From Aquilaria yunnanensis (lineage: Eukaryota; Streptophyta; Magnoliopsida; Malvales; Thymelaeaceae): a DNA stretch of 64,000 nt. Below the pieces are notes generated by a model, which did no database searches, was not told where the DNA came from, and was given only the letters and a program-made list of their open reading frames with translations. The position numbers were made by a program, and so were the translations under genes. The stretch's first letter is position 1, and every line of letters begins with the position of its first letter. Below, piece by piece: positions 10,644-21,479 of the stretch. The stretch spans positions 75,310,501-75,374,500 of the forward strand of contig CM077593.1 of the NCBI GenBank assembly GCA_039654915.1. Direction: 5' to 3'.

Positions 10644-10837
10644 GGGTAAATTGCACGCGCTACCCCCAACCTTTAATTATTGTTTCTGTTATAACCCTAA
10701 CCTTCACTTTGTTCGTTGTGCGTCCCTAACCCGATTAAAATGTTTCATTTCGACCCCTACGTGGACGGAACTCGTCTAAATGGACGACGAACGCCACGTT
10801 AATGCTTATGTGGCACCCGAATGTCCACGCTGGCCCA
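10644..10837 (+). repeat. MULE1 left terminal inverted repeat
   Basis: Starts GGGTAAATTGCACGCGC and is mirrored at 15,944-16,137. About five differences over 194 bp are visible (for example TTATAACC against TTCTAACC). TIRs of about 200 bp are characteristic of Mutator elements and hold transposase sites and promoters. Between its inner end and the first exon (10,838-11,110) I see purine-rich leader only. Confidence 0.95.
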
Positions 10838-11110
10838 GTAAACTCACCAGTCATTAATTTTGGAGATGAAAAAAATGGGAAAAGAGAGAGAACAGAGGAG
10901 GGGGACGTTCAGCGGTTACCGAGCGTAGCAGAGTCTAGAGACAATGGAGAGAGAAGAGAACGAAAGAGAGATAGGGTTTGAGAACGAGAAAAAAATCTGA
11001 CATCGCACGGAGAGAAGATTTGGAATCACAAAGCTGAGAACACGAAAAATAGTAGATAATCGAAAAAAAGATAAGAGATTGCCGAAAAGATAAGAGATTG
11101 CCGCAAAAAA

Positions 11111-14100
11111 ATGGTTGCAGAGAAAGTGAAGAGAGATGGGAATGAAGGCTGCCCAGAGTACAGTAAGTCTATATGCTTTTATGATTAAGTGATAGAGAAT
11201 ATTTTAGAGTTGAATGTGGATGTGTGGGGGCGTTGGGGAAGTAAAAGGCATGGCGGGGTAAGTGGGTGGTATGTGTGTGTCGTATGTGTGAGTGCCGTGT
11301 GTGTATCTGTAGGGGAAGGGGGACCAAATGGGGACCATAGGAGAATATAGAATTTTGTGAGAATGGATGGGTGGAATATAAAATATTGGTGATTAACATA
11401 ATTAGTATTTTCCATTTGCAGGGTGTGGTGATGGTTATTTCACTGTGAAAATGCACCATGGGGGACTTTTTGGGAAGTTACCATGGAAAGCATACATTGA
11501 GGGTTCTGTTAACTACTGGGACTATTGTCAATTTGATAGGTTTAGTCTAATAGAGTTGGACAAAATGGTGGAGGAATTGGGTTACTCAGGGTACATGGAT
11601 TACTTCTGGTTATATCCAGGGATGCCTCTTGATGATGGTTTAATCCCTCTGAAAGATAAGGCTGATGTGATGCAGATGATGATGCTTTTCTTGCCTGAGA
11701 ATCCTGTTATTGAAATATACATTGTGATAAAGAGTAAAGCAGAGATGATTAAGGATGAGTTGGCATTTATAGGGAAAATTAAAGAACATATTAGTCCTAA
11801 GAAGGCTGTCATAGAAGAAATTGTTGAAGAGGGTGATGAAAGTTGTCCACAATCAAGGAAGAAGTGTGCTACATTTGTAAGCAAACAAAAATGTGAAAGT
11901 AGCCAAAAAAAAGCACTGACATGGGTTGTGGAGGAGAATGAAGAGCAAATGTTGGGAATAGATGTTGAGGAGGGTAATGTAAATGCTGAAGTGAATGTGG
12001 CAGCTGAGAATGTTGAGGTGGAAGATGAGCATGAGGTAGGATGTGAGAATGTTGAAGTCAATAATGAGGCTGAAGATGAGGAAATGGAAAGATCAGATAG
12101 TACCCCAGTGGGTAGTAGCAATAGGGCTGATGAAGGGGATGATGAGGATGATAGTGAAGCAACCACAGAGGATGTAGACTATGAGCCTAATTCTGGAACA
12201 GAAAGTTGTGAGATAGAGTTTGAGGAGTCAGACAATGACATCAGACAGGAAGATAATGACATGGCTGACCATATTCCAGGAACTAGGGTAGAAAGTAGTA
12301 AAGGGAAGAATTCATGTATGGGCTATACATATGAATTAGAGTCTGAGGAAGATTTGGACTTTGATGATTTGCAAAGTATATACTCAGATAGTGATGAAGG
12401 TGATAGGTACCCAAGTTTCAATGAAAGGTATGACATAAGTGACCCTAAGTTCCTTTTGGATCAGAAGTTCACCTCCTTTGATGTGTTGAGAAAAGCAATA
12501 CGGACTTATGGAATTAAGTCAAGGTGTGGAGTAAGGGTTGTGAAGAGTGAGAAACGTAGGCTAAGGGCCAAATGTGCAGAGGGGTGTCCTTGGACATTAT
12601 ATGCTACACCTGTTGAGGGTGGGATGGTGCAAATAAAAACATACATTGGTGACCACAGTTGCATCAAGGTCTTCAAGTCTAAGCATACCAAGTTTGGCTG
12701 GATTGCTCAGACATATCTCGAAAATGTAAGGTCTGACCCTGACATTTCCATAACAGCACTGAGGGATCAGATTAAGAGGGATTTCAACTTAGATGTCCCT
12801 AGGACAAAAGTATTGAGAGGGATTAAGAAGGCGCTTCAGATTATAAGAGGTGATGAGAAAATACAATTTGCCAAGTTGGCTGATTATGGGGGTGAGCTCA
12901 GAAGGACTAATCTTGGAACTATGTTCAAGCTGCGTCTTGATAATTTAGTATTTCAGAGGGTGTTCATATGTCTGGAGGCATGTAAGGAAGGGTTCCTTGC
13001 TGGATGCAGGCCTATAATTGGTGTGGATGGCTGTTTTCTCAAGGGTCGTTATGGGGGTCAACTTCTTGCTGCTGTTGGTTTGGATGCAAATGATTGCATC
13101 TTCCCAATAGCCTATGCTAGGGTGGAGGTTGAGTCATTTGATTCATGGCATTGGTTCCTTAGTCTGTTGGGTGAGAAATTGGGTATAGGCGAAGCAAATA
13201 GCAGAGACTGGACCATCACTTCTGATAGACAAAAGGTAAAATCTTGGTAATTTTATATAGGGATTGCTTATATCACTTCCTTTAATATTTATTATGGCAT
13301 TCTTTTTAATGTAGGGATTACTTCCAGCAGTGCATGAGTTGTTTCCTGAAGCAGAGCACAGATTCTGTGTACGCCATCTCTATAACAACTTCAAGAGTGT
13401 CAACCCCGGAGGTGTGCTAAAAGAGTTGGTTTGGTCAGCAGCAACAAGTACTTATGTGGCAGAGTTCAACAAGTATATGGAGAGGATTAAGGTAGCGGAT
13501 GAGAATGCTTGGAAATGGTTGACTTCTGTTCCTCCAAAACACTAGTCAATGGCACATTTTAGAGAGTATTGTAAATGTGATATCCTCCTAAATAATATCT
13601 GTAAGTGTTTTAACAGATTTATCTTAGATGCTAGGGACAAACCAATTTTAACAATGCTAGAGATTGTTAGAACCAAATTAATGGTGAGGATTGCAAATAG
13701 AAGGAAGGCAATAGAGAGTTATACAGGGGTTGTGTGTCCAAGGATAGTGAAAAAGTTAAATAAGTCAATGGAACATTCTGGTTGGTGTATTCCTGTGGGT
13801 TCTGGAGGATCACAGTGCCAAGTAAGCACACCTAATGGGCAGTTTATGGTTGACCTGGCAAATCACACTTGTAGCTGCAGAAAGTGGCAGTTGAGTGGGA
13901 TTCCATGTGCACATGCTTGCTCTGCCATTGGAAACAACAGAGAGAGAATAGAGGACTATGTTCATTCATGCTATAAGAAAGAGACATGTGCAAGGATTTA
14001 TGAACATGTAATAAATCCTATAACTAGTATGGAGCAGTGGCAGGATGAACACCATAACCCTATCGAACCCCCTGAATTGGGAAAGATTAAAAGAGGCAGG

Positions 14101-14551
14101 AAGTAGAAGAAGAGGAGGAAGGAAGAAGGTGAACGTGAAAATGCAAGTAAGATGCGAAGATTTGGTATGAAAATGCATTGTAGTGTTTGCAGAGAGGAGG
14201 GTCATACGAAAAGGACATGCAAACGAGGAGAGGGAACAAAGGTGGCAGGAACTAAAGGTGAAAGAAGGAAGAAACTCCAGGTACAATCTAACTCCCTATA
14301 CTGTTTTGGTTTGAAAAACATCAACTGTCACAACATACACTTTGTATGAATTGTAGACTCGAAGGAACACAAGCAGCCAACCAGCAGAGACAAGCAACAC
14401 TGGGGTTACTTAGGAAGAGAATGACACTAGAGCACAATCTCAGCCAATTGGTCAGTCAATTGGTTCTAAAAATGTGCTCCCTTCAATGAGACAAACAAGG
14501 GGCCGACCAAGAAAGGAGGTAGCAACCAAAGGGATGGGCTCTTCAACTTAG
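11111..14551 (+). pseudogene. MULE1 MuDR-type transposase, 4 exons, 3 stops
   Basis: Inferred exons: 11,111-11,162; 11,422-13,235; 13,315-14,280; 14,357-14,551. All introns have GT...AG ends and the frame is kept across each. Order: N-terminal PB1-like segment (GYFTVKMHHGG); long acidic linker; MuDR DNA-binding region (DPKFLLDQKF ... GDHSC); MULE DDE domain with GVDGCFLKG and TITSDRQKGLLPAV; SWIM finger (CSCRKWQLSGIPCAH); CCHC knuckle (CSVCREEGHTKRTC); AT-hook (RGRPRK) in the last exon. Three in-frame stops, all TAG, lie at 13,543, 14,104 and 14,411, each with clear homologous coding after it. The catalytic part is mostly before the first stop, but SWIM, knuckle and AT-hook are after it. The first exon starts at an ATG in good context (AAAAAATGG) and is the least certain part. 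Confidence 0.85.
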
Positions 14552-15239
14552 AATGTGTCATATTTAGGAAGCAGAAGAAGATGGGCTCTTCAGCTTATAA
14601 TGTGTCATATTTAGGAATTCTATTTTGTCTGAAGAAGTTGTGGTTTGTTTAGTACAATTCTAATGACTTGTTTTTTTAGTACAGTACAGATGACGTTGTT
14701 TTGGTTGTGGAATGATGTAGTAGTGTTCAATGAGGTTCAAGTTGATGTTTTTTGGGTTGTGAGATGATGAGGTTGTTTAGAAGTTGGAGTCAAACACTTG
14801 ATATATCTATAATCATTCTTAATTATATGAAATTATGTCTTTCTTTTCACTTTGTTCTATCATCACAAATTTTCATTCTATGGGGACATCGCAGAAGCAT
14901 CAAACAAATAATGAAAACGCTCTGAAGTTGAGGGGTACAAATTACATTTGTTATATCAAGTTGGTGTTAATTTTGAAACCACCACATAAAAACAGGGTCT
15001 GAAATGGAACACGTTCAAAACGTTGGGTGCAATTAAATTATATGATACAAAGGTTAGGGTCCACAATGAAACACATTAAAAGCTAAAGGTCCAAAATGGA
15101 ACATACATATAACCAGTTCATCCAGCCAACACCACCATTCTCATCCAGCAGCAGCCCACAAGATCTGACCCTACATGCAGCAGCCCCACCCAAAAACACA
15201 TAAAACCCCCCACATACAGCACCCCCACCCAAAAACACA
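14552..15239. other. spacer between the convergent MULE1 genes
   Basis: No gene seen. A 38-bp direct repeat spans the transposase stop (about 14,532-14,569 and 14,580-14,617; GATGGGCTCTTCA...). The rest is AT-rich and would serve as the 3' untranslated regions of both genes. Confidence 0.6.
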
Positions 15240-15702
15240 TCAACCAACTGGCCTTTTACAACCACAGCTACAAGCACCCCTACAAGCACCACCAACCACA
15301 GCTACAAGCACCCCTACAAGCACCACCAACCACAGCTTCAACCGTCTAGTTACTGCCTTCTGCTCTTTTAGCTGCTCTTTGGTCCTCCGAATACGCCTGA
15401 GCAATCCGCTAACAACACCCCTCATCCTACTTGACATAGGTGAATCATACCAATCAAATAACCCACAATTCTCAGCTCCCTTTGCAACATATTTTACCAA
15501 AAAACAACAAAAAAACAGAGCACATCGTGTCAGAACATCTTTTCCCCATCAGAATGCAATGCAAGAACAAATTTGACGGAATATGTCTTACCCCATAATT
15601 GCTGCATCTGTAGAACCTTCGTCCTGGATTAGCTTCTGTCCACGATGTTGCTAGGGTTGCAGGAGTCCCACACGAACAGATCCTCGGCCCTCTTCCCTCC
15701 AT
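15240..15702 (-). CDS. GRF-type zinc finger protein carried by MULE1
   Basis: Two inferred exons, 15,702-15,592 and 15,479-15,240, joined by a GT...AG intron in phase 0. Exon 1 has the first part of a GRF finger (ICSCGTPA, SWTEANPGRRFYRC); exon 2 completes it (ENCGLFDWYD), giving the C-x-C...C...C pattern. Then come a basic coiled-coil-like segment (LLRRIRRTKEQLKEQ) and a hydrophobic stretch (LWLVVLVGVLVAVV) that could be a membrane anchor. GRF fingers bind single-stranded nucleic acid in other proteins. The gene is convergent with the transposase, as mudrB is with mudrA in maize MuDR, but I see no likeness to mudrB. A 34-bp tandem duplication shifts the frame in the last part, so the C-terminus may be altered. 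Confidence 0.72.
15263..15330. repeat. 34-bp tandem duplication in the GRF gene
   Basis: Two identical 34-bp units, 15,263-15,296 and 15,297-15,330 (CACAGCTACAAGCACC...). As 34 is not a multiple of three, it shifts the reading frame at the hydrophobic tail of the GRF protein. Confidence 0.85.
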
Positions 15703-15943
15703 TTACACTTAATTAAAACTACGAACGACCCCAACAGAATAAAAGCTTGGTAAATCCCTAGATCTCCAGTTCCTCCCTTCTTCCTAATTTATGGCCCATT
15801 ACGTTCGCATTTCTGCTGTCGATGGGGGTGGATCGTGGATGGCTGCAATTATAGCATTTCACTGCCCAACAAAATCAGAAACCTCCTTTTGGAGGGAAAA
15901 TTTCGCGCCATCGGATCCACGTTGGCGTCATTACTCCATTTAA

Positions 15944-16137
15944 TGGGCCAGCGTGGACATTCGGGTGCCACATAAGCATTAACGTGGCGTTCGCCGTCCA
16001 TTTAGACGAGTTCCGTCCACGTAGGGGTCGAAATGAAACATTTTAATCGGGTTAGGGACACGCAACGAACAAAGTGAAGGTTAGGGTTAGAACAGAAACA
16101 ATAATTAAAGGTTGGGGGTAGCGCGTGCAATTTACCC
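15944..16137 (-). repeat. MULE1 right terminal inverted repeat
   Basis: Reverse complement of 10,644-10,837, ending ...GCGCGTGCAATTTACCC, followed by the second copy of the target duplication. Confidence 0.95.
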
Positions 16138-16534
16138 CCGGTGAAACGGCAAAAGAATTTTGCACCTAGCGTACATCAGCCAATAAATTTTTTTTTAGTT
16201 AAAAAGGCCATTAAACTTTTTTAAGGGTTTGATATTGACCATTAATGTTTGCAATGTTGTGAGATGAGCCATTCTTGGTGTTAATGGACAAAATATTCTA
16301 TCAAATTTTGAAATATTCTAGTGAACTTGTTGTTTGCATGGACGATATAATGAAACAACATGCCACAACATTTAAATGACATCTGATTTGGAAGGGTCAT
16401 GAAAGAATTAAAACGTACATAGTAGAAGTGATTTGGGAATTAGGGATTTAGTGGTTATGTTTGAACGATAGGTTAGGTATGAGCATTTGGATGGAGTTAT
16501 CAAAAAATTGAAACTAAAGAATAGACTAACGGTT

Positions 16535-17145
16535 TTGTCCGAGCATTCATCGTCAACATCTTGTGGAAGTAGCAAAGGTGAAGTATCGAATGTTGTTAGA
16601 TTGTGCAAGTGTGGTTTGAGAGCTCTCATTGTGACGTAGTGGACAGATAGGAATCCAGTTCACCGGTTCTATGGCTGTCAAAATTAGGTGGTAAGTAAAC
16701 TTATTGCATTTTAATTCAGCTTTACCTAGTTGGCTGAAATGGTGCTCATTAGTGGAATTTCAATTGGTGTAATCATGGCATGTAGGATGGTAGAGCTTGT
16801 GATTTCTTTGATTGGTAAGACGTGGAATTTCCAAGTAAGTCTACATTTGTAATCAAGCAGTTGATGGGTGAGAAGTGAGCATTGAAATAAGATAATAAGG
16901 TGCTAAAAGAATGAAACTAGAAAGTGTGTACAGCGATGAGGGGTAATAAAGGGTTTGTGTATGATGAGAATGAGATGCTGAAAATGCAAGCAATGGAGTT
17001 GGAACTAAAAGTTGCAAAGTTGAGTGCATTAGCTGAGAAGAATGAGCCTTTAAAGGTGGAAATAAGGGAGCTCAAATTGAAGCTAAGCAGAGGGGGATGC
17101 AAAATTCATGGTCTTATAACAATGGACTGTGTTTTATTCTGTTAG
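16535..17145 (+). pseudogene. GRF-type zinc finger relic of MULE2
   Basis: Exon to 16,690 encodes LCKCG...NPVHRFYGC, the first three cysteines of a GRF finger; donor GTAAGT at 16,691, acceptor TAG ending at 16,785; exon 2 resumes in phase 0 with RACDFFDW, the fourth cysteine. A coiled coil follows (16,924 onward, MQAMELELKVAKLSALAEKN, open for 73 codons) and a short hydrophobic end. In-frame stops lie in both exons, in the finger and before the coiled coil, so it is dead. The intron sits at the same place and phase as in the MULE1 gene, which argues for common descent rather than separate capture. Confidence 0.7.
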
Positions 17146-18004
17146 TGGGAATTATTGTAGTTGAAGTTTTCTGAATGGCAACTTGTGTTGGTAAAATGTA
17201 GATTTAGTGGTCAGGTTGTATCTTCAACTTTATGTGTAGCAATGTAATCATGTGTTGTGACCATCTATCTGACTTATTTTGGAAATGACAACTGACCATC
17301 AAATTTATATATACAAATGTTGTTGGTTGTGTGATACATTTTATGCATGTGTTTGCAAGGGAGCTGAGAATTGCCATAATTGATATTAAGTCAATATTTG
17401 CTTAAGTACAAACCCAATGGCACCAGAACAAAAGTCGAAGCCCAAATATTCTCATGAGGTCTTCTTAATACAAAATCCTAAACCAGTGATCACCAATGTT
17501 TGCCTTACAAAACACAACCCATTTTAACAAAAGTTTCATTACAAAAGCCACATTGGCTACTTCCCCTTTGATGTTTGACTCTTCCTACCATACTATGCAC
17601 CCTTACACAGAAACTTATTCCTGTGTAGTGGATTTGGTAAGCTAACAAAAGTCATAACTGATTGCTGGGATCCCAATGAGGTGCAAGTTAAACCTAATAA
17701 AAATAGTGTAGGTGAGTGCATAATGATAGACAGAAATTTTAGGTCTTAAAGAATGCCTGTGAGTGCATAAACCTATACTAATGTTTGAAGTAGCATGAGG
17801 TTAAGTCATCTCCTATCCAAGCAACACATCACCAGAGTCATAAGATACACGTGGTCTCTTTGAAGGTAATTTGTTTGGCCTTAAAGTGGATGACCCTTGT
17901 GGTTTGTTTGGAGGAACCTATGAAACAAATGTCAGAATTGGACATTTTAACAAACTAACAAAATCAACAACCTTGGTAAGAATCAAAGTTATACAAATTA
18001 ACTG
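17146..18004. other. spacer between the convergent MULE2 genes
   Basis: AT-rich, no ORF or RNA gene recognised. It occupies the same place as the 14,552-15,239 spacer in MULE1. Confidence 0.5.
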
Positions 18005-20800
18005 CTAAGATCCAAGATTTCCTTTTGATGGACAAAGCCTCTTGTTATGACATTGTTGCTGACATATTAAGCACTTGAAAGGCTGACCCTTCATAGATAA
18101 TGACACAAACCCCTTTTTTAGTTCCCTAGCCTCACAGCGCCTATTCTTTTTAGGTCTCCCAGGCATATTTTTTACAGAGGGCATAATTGGAATGCCATTG
18201 GTTTTTTTCCACACATTTAGCCCACCAACAGAATGAATTGATTAGCTATATGCAACACAGAACTTTTCCTTCTTATAGCATTCATCTAAATAGTCTTGAG
18301 GGTTCTTTTTCTTGTCAAGAATGCAGCATATGGCATGCCTACAAGGTATCCCACTTAACTCTTAGCTCTTACAAGTGCACATTTTCATGTTTAAATTAAC
18401 TACATATTGATGGTTCTTAAATTTAACCTTATACTCACCATCCCCATTGAAATCAACTTCCTAGTGGGCATTTTCAATGTACTTTTTCTACAGTTTAGAC
18501 AAAATTATAACACCAAACTCCCCAGCCCGCCTACTAATAAATGCACATTTCTCAGCAAACTTTCTCATTATATATTTGTGTGTCCTTTAACATGGAATAA
18601 ATAGGCTTTTGGCTAGCCTTCAGAATCTATTTCACACCATTAAAAGCTTCACACAAATTATTATGATTAATATCACATTTACGATACGTACTGAAATGAG
18701 CCTTACACCAGTGTTTAGGATCAACTCTTAGCAAGTTAGCCTTTGCATCAATAAATTGGTCAATCAATTCAAGTGTATCTTTAAATGCCTTGACATTTGT
18801 GCGCTTTGCAATTCTCCAAAACAGGTTCTTCAGAATAGTGCATCTATGTTTGGCTTGCCAGTTTGCATGAATGTGCCTGGCACATCTCTTGTCTTCAGCC
18901 TGTGGAAGAAGCTCTTTAATTGCAGGTATTGATCCTTACAAAAAAGTTGTACCTAAGTCATTCCAGTAATGATGAGATTAATGTAACCAAAAAGTGGAAA
19001 ATAATGAAACTAACCTTTTTTTGATTTGAAACTGTAGTCCATCTCCCACTATTCTGAGTATCAAGGTCAGCAATTAGCAACCTTAAAAACCATGTCCATG
19101 ATTCTCGATTTTTTACCTCAAGAACTGCCTAAGCAATATGAAACATTTGATCATTTAGGTCCTTCCCAATTGCAGCCAACAACTTGCCCTTTACAAGCCC
19201 TTTGAGAAAACATCCATCTACACAAAAAATGGGCCTACACCCATCTAAGAAGCCCTTCTTACATGCTTCAAAATAGAAGTATATCCTCTTGAAAGTGGAA
19301 TAGGATATATCTAGAGAAGGAATTGAGTCCATAACCACTGTAGAACTAGGATTGGTTCTAAGAACTTCGCCTACATAATCCTTCAACATTCTACACTCAT
19401 CTTTGTAGTTCTCTTCCAATTAAACCTTTACCATCTATCTAGCCTTTTTTACCATATCATAGCTTACTGCTAACTTCATAGCATTCTTTAGACTTGCCCG
19501 AATTTGGCTTATTTTAAGACCCGGTACATCCCTAATCATTTGGCAGTACATTTCAGCCACTAACCTTGTAGTAACTAGCTTCAACCTAAATCTTTTTCTA
19601 CATGTGTGTGTCTTATGAATTGATTTAACGTGGAAGCATTCAATCTTCTTACAGTTGAATGCCCAAATCTTAAACTCACACATTTTAGAACAAGCAACCT
19701 ACACCCTTTTACTTTCATTCTCCTTGAAATAAACATCCTTGTGGGTCTAGGCTGTATACCTTGCTACTGTATCTTTAAACTAGACATGATCATCAAACTG
19801 CATAGCACATTCAAACTCAACAACATCAGATGCAGGGTTACACACAGGAAATTTGCTCTTCCTGAACCTTAATCTGTTTTCATTGCCACCATCCTCAGAA
19901 TCTTTGTTTGATGATATAAATCCTGCATCTTTAGAGTCTAAGTAATATGTTGGCTCAACTCCACTGAATCTATCTTCGATCTGGTCGCCATCAGCATCAC
20001 TTTCACCATTCTCTTTACACCTTCTATAAAATCATCATCAAAATCATCTTCAGAAGAAAACTCATTCACCAAGCTCCCTCTGGCTTCTTTTAACTCTTCA
20101 TTAAAATCAGACAAATAGGGAATATCATTTAAAAAGTTAGCACATGTGAACTTATCTTGGTCCCTAACATCACACCCACTTTTGACTACTTTTTTGTTTT
20201 GTTTATGTGGTTTTACACTTTTGCTTATTCTTTTTTTAGTTCTGCCCCTTACTACCCTCACACTCTTAGCTTAAACTAGCCCTTACATTTTTACAACCCT
20301 CTGATGTACTCCCCTCACCAAACCCCACATCTTCATTTACTACACATGACCTCTTCACGTTTTTCACACCAGCCTTAACCTCCTTATTAACTCTGACTCC
20401 ACAACCTCTTCTATCCATTTCATCCCCTATATTTATTCCCTCAGTTGTCCCTCCCCCTGCATTATGCTCAATATACAATGCACCACACCATCCTCCCATT
20501 GACAGCTCACCAAAATCAAGTGCACTTCCATCGTCAACAATTTGTTTAATGTCCTCATTCATTCCCAATGATCCCCATTTCAAATGATAATAAAGCCATC
20601 CCAAATTTTCTATTTTCAATGATTCTAACCAAGTCAAGATGTTTGAAAACCACATAAAATACAGCATTGAGATAACATTCTTACCTTTCTACCCTCGTAT
20701 CTAAATAGTGCATCTTCAAATGTCCCATTGTAATGGATAGCATAACAAAAAGGTAATCCCCCCACATTGACCATCGTCCTACATTTTGAGAAACAAAGAA
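18005..20800 (-). pseudogene. MULE2 MuDR-type transposase relic
   Basis: Reading down the minus strand: an N-terminal piece (about 20,790-20,690) ending at a GTAAG donor; an acidic, Gly-rich linker (20,667-19,938); DNA-binding region ending near KTHTC (19,683-19,435); MULE DDE start with GCRPIFCVDGCFLKG (19,419-19,129); further blocks around 18,960-18,650 (LLPQAEDKRCARHIHANW, DPKHWCKAHF); a SWIM-like remnant; and a C-terminal GRPKKNRRCEARE block with a cysteine knuckle (18,214-18,005). Many stops and frame changes separate them. It is clearly homologous to the MULE1 transposase (GCRPI.GVDGCFLKG) but well diverged, so the two elements belong to different lineages. Confidence 0.8.
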
Positions 20801-21479
20801 ACATTAATAAATCAACCCTTCATATGTGAAACCCTAGTCAAAATTAGGGCAAACAAACCGCTTATCTACAAAAGGTCTTTGCTTTTGTGGATCCGTCCAC
20901 CAGGCTTTCCTTGATTCTTGCTTTTGTGCATCCATTCACTAGGCTTTCCCTGATTCTCTTTTTCCAACCTACAACCTCTTCTTGGGATTTCACAAGATTT
21001 AAGGCATGAAGTGGAAGATTTTAAGGCAGGATGTTGGAAATTACTGCTTTAGAGTAGCTTTCCCATCACTTATGTTAACTTACTGATTAGGCCATCAACT
21101 GCCACATGTCTGTCCACGTATACCACCCACACAGCCAAACTAAACCAATTTAACAATGCATGTAGATAGAGTAATAGTGGTGATCTAATTATGCTAAAAA
21201 AATAATGTTGATTAGATATTTAACTGCAAAAATACTTTGATGATCGATCTGTCTTTTTCAAAAATTTGAGTGGCCATTTTGCCCCTTTTGCCCCAATGAA
21301 ATTAATAGTGTTATATTGCTAATAAGGGCGAGAGTTACTATTTTTTATTTTTTAAAGATAAATTATCATTTATGATGCCTAATAAATAGGTGGTAGTAAA
21401 AGAGTTACTGGATATTCTAAGTGAAAATACTAAAGAATCTAGGTTCACTTACTTATGCTAAAATCATGTTAAAAATGAT

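Larger units (their letters stand above)
10644..16137. mobile_element. Mutator-like DNA transposon MULE1, complete
   Basis: 5,494 bp bounded by 194-bp terminal inverted repeats that differ at only a few bases, with a 10-bp direct duplication CCGGTGAAAC outside each end (10,634-10,643 and 16,138-16,147). Mutator elements typically make 9-bp duplications, with some variation. It carries a transposase gene on the plus strand (11,111-14,551) and a GRF-zinc-finger gene on the minus strand (15,702-15,240), convergent. It sits inside the endogenous pararetrovirus, so it is younger than that integration; near-identical TIRs agree. Confidence 0.95.
16198..21286. mobile_element. older Mutator-like element MULE2, decayed
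   Basis: Contains a MuDR-type transposase relic on the minus strand (about 20,800-18,005) and a GRF-finger relic on the plus strand (about 16,535-17,145), convergent as in MULE1. Candidate TIRs are weak: AAAAAGGCCATTAAACTTTTT at the left (about 16,200) against AAAATGGCCACTCAAATTTTT on the complement at the right (about 21,260-21,283), with further patchy matches inward. No target duplication is visible. Ends are approximate. Confidence 0.6.

Noticed and set aside
11600..12166. 188-codon Ser-rich minus-strand ORF
   Set aside because: Antisense shadow of the acidic linker of the MULE1 transposase.
16138..16197. Larger continuation of the viral ORF1 after MULE1
   Set aside because: The frame meets a stop after about a dozen codons and the sequence soon passes into the candidate end of MULE2.
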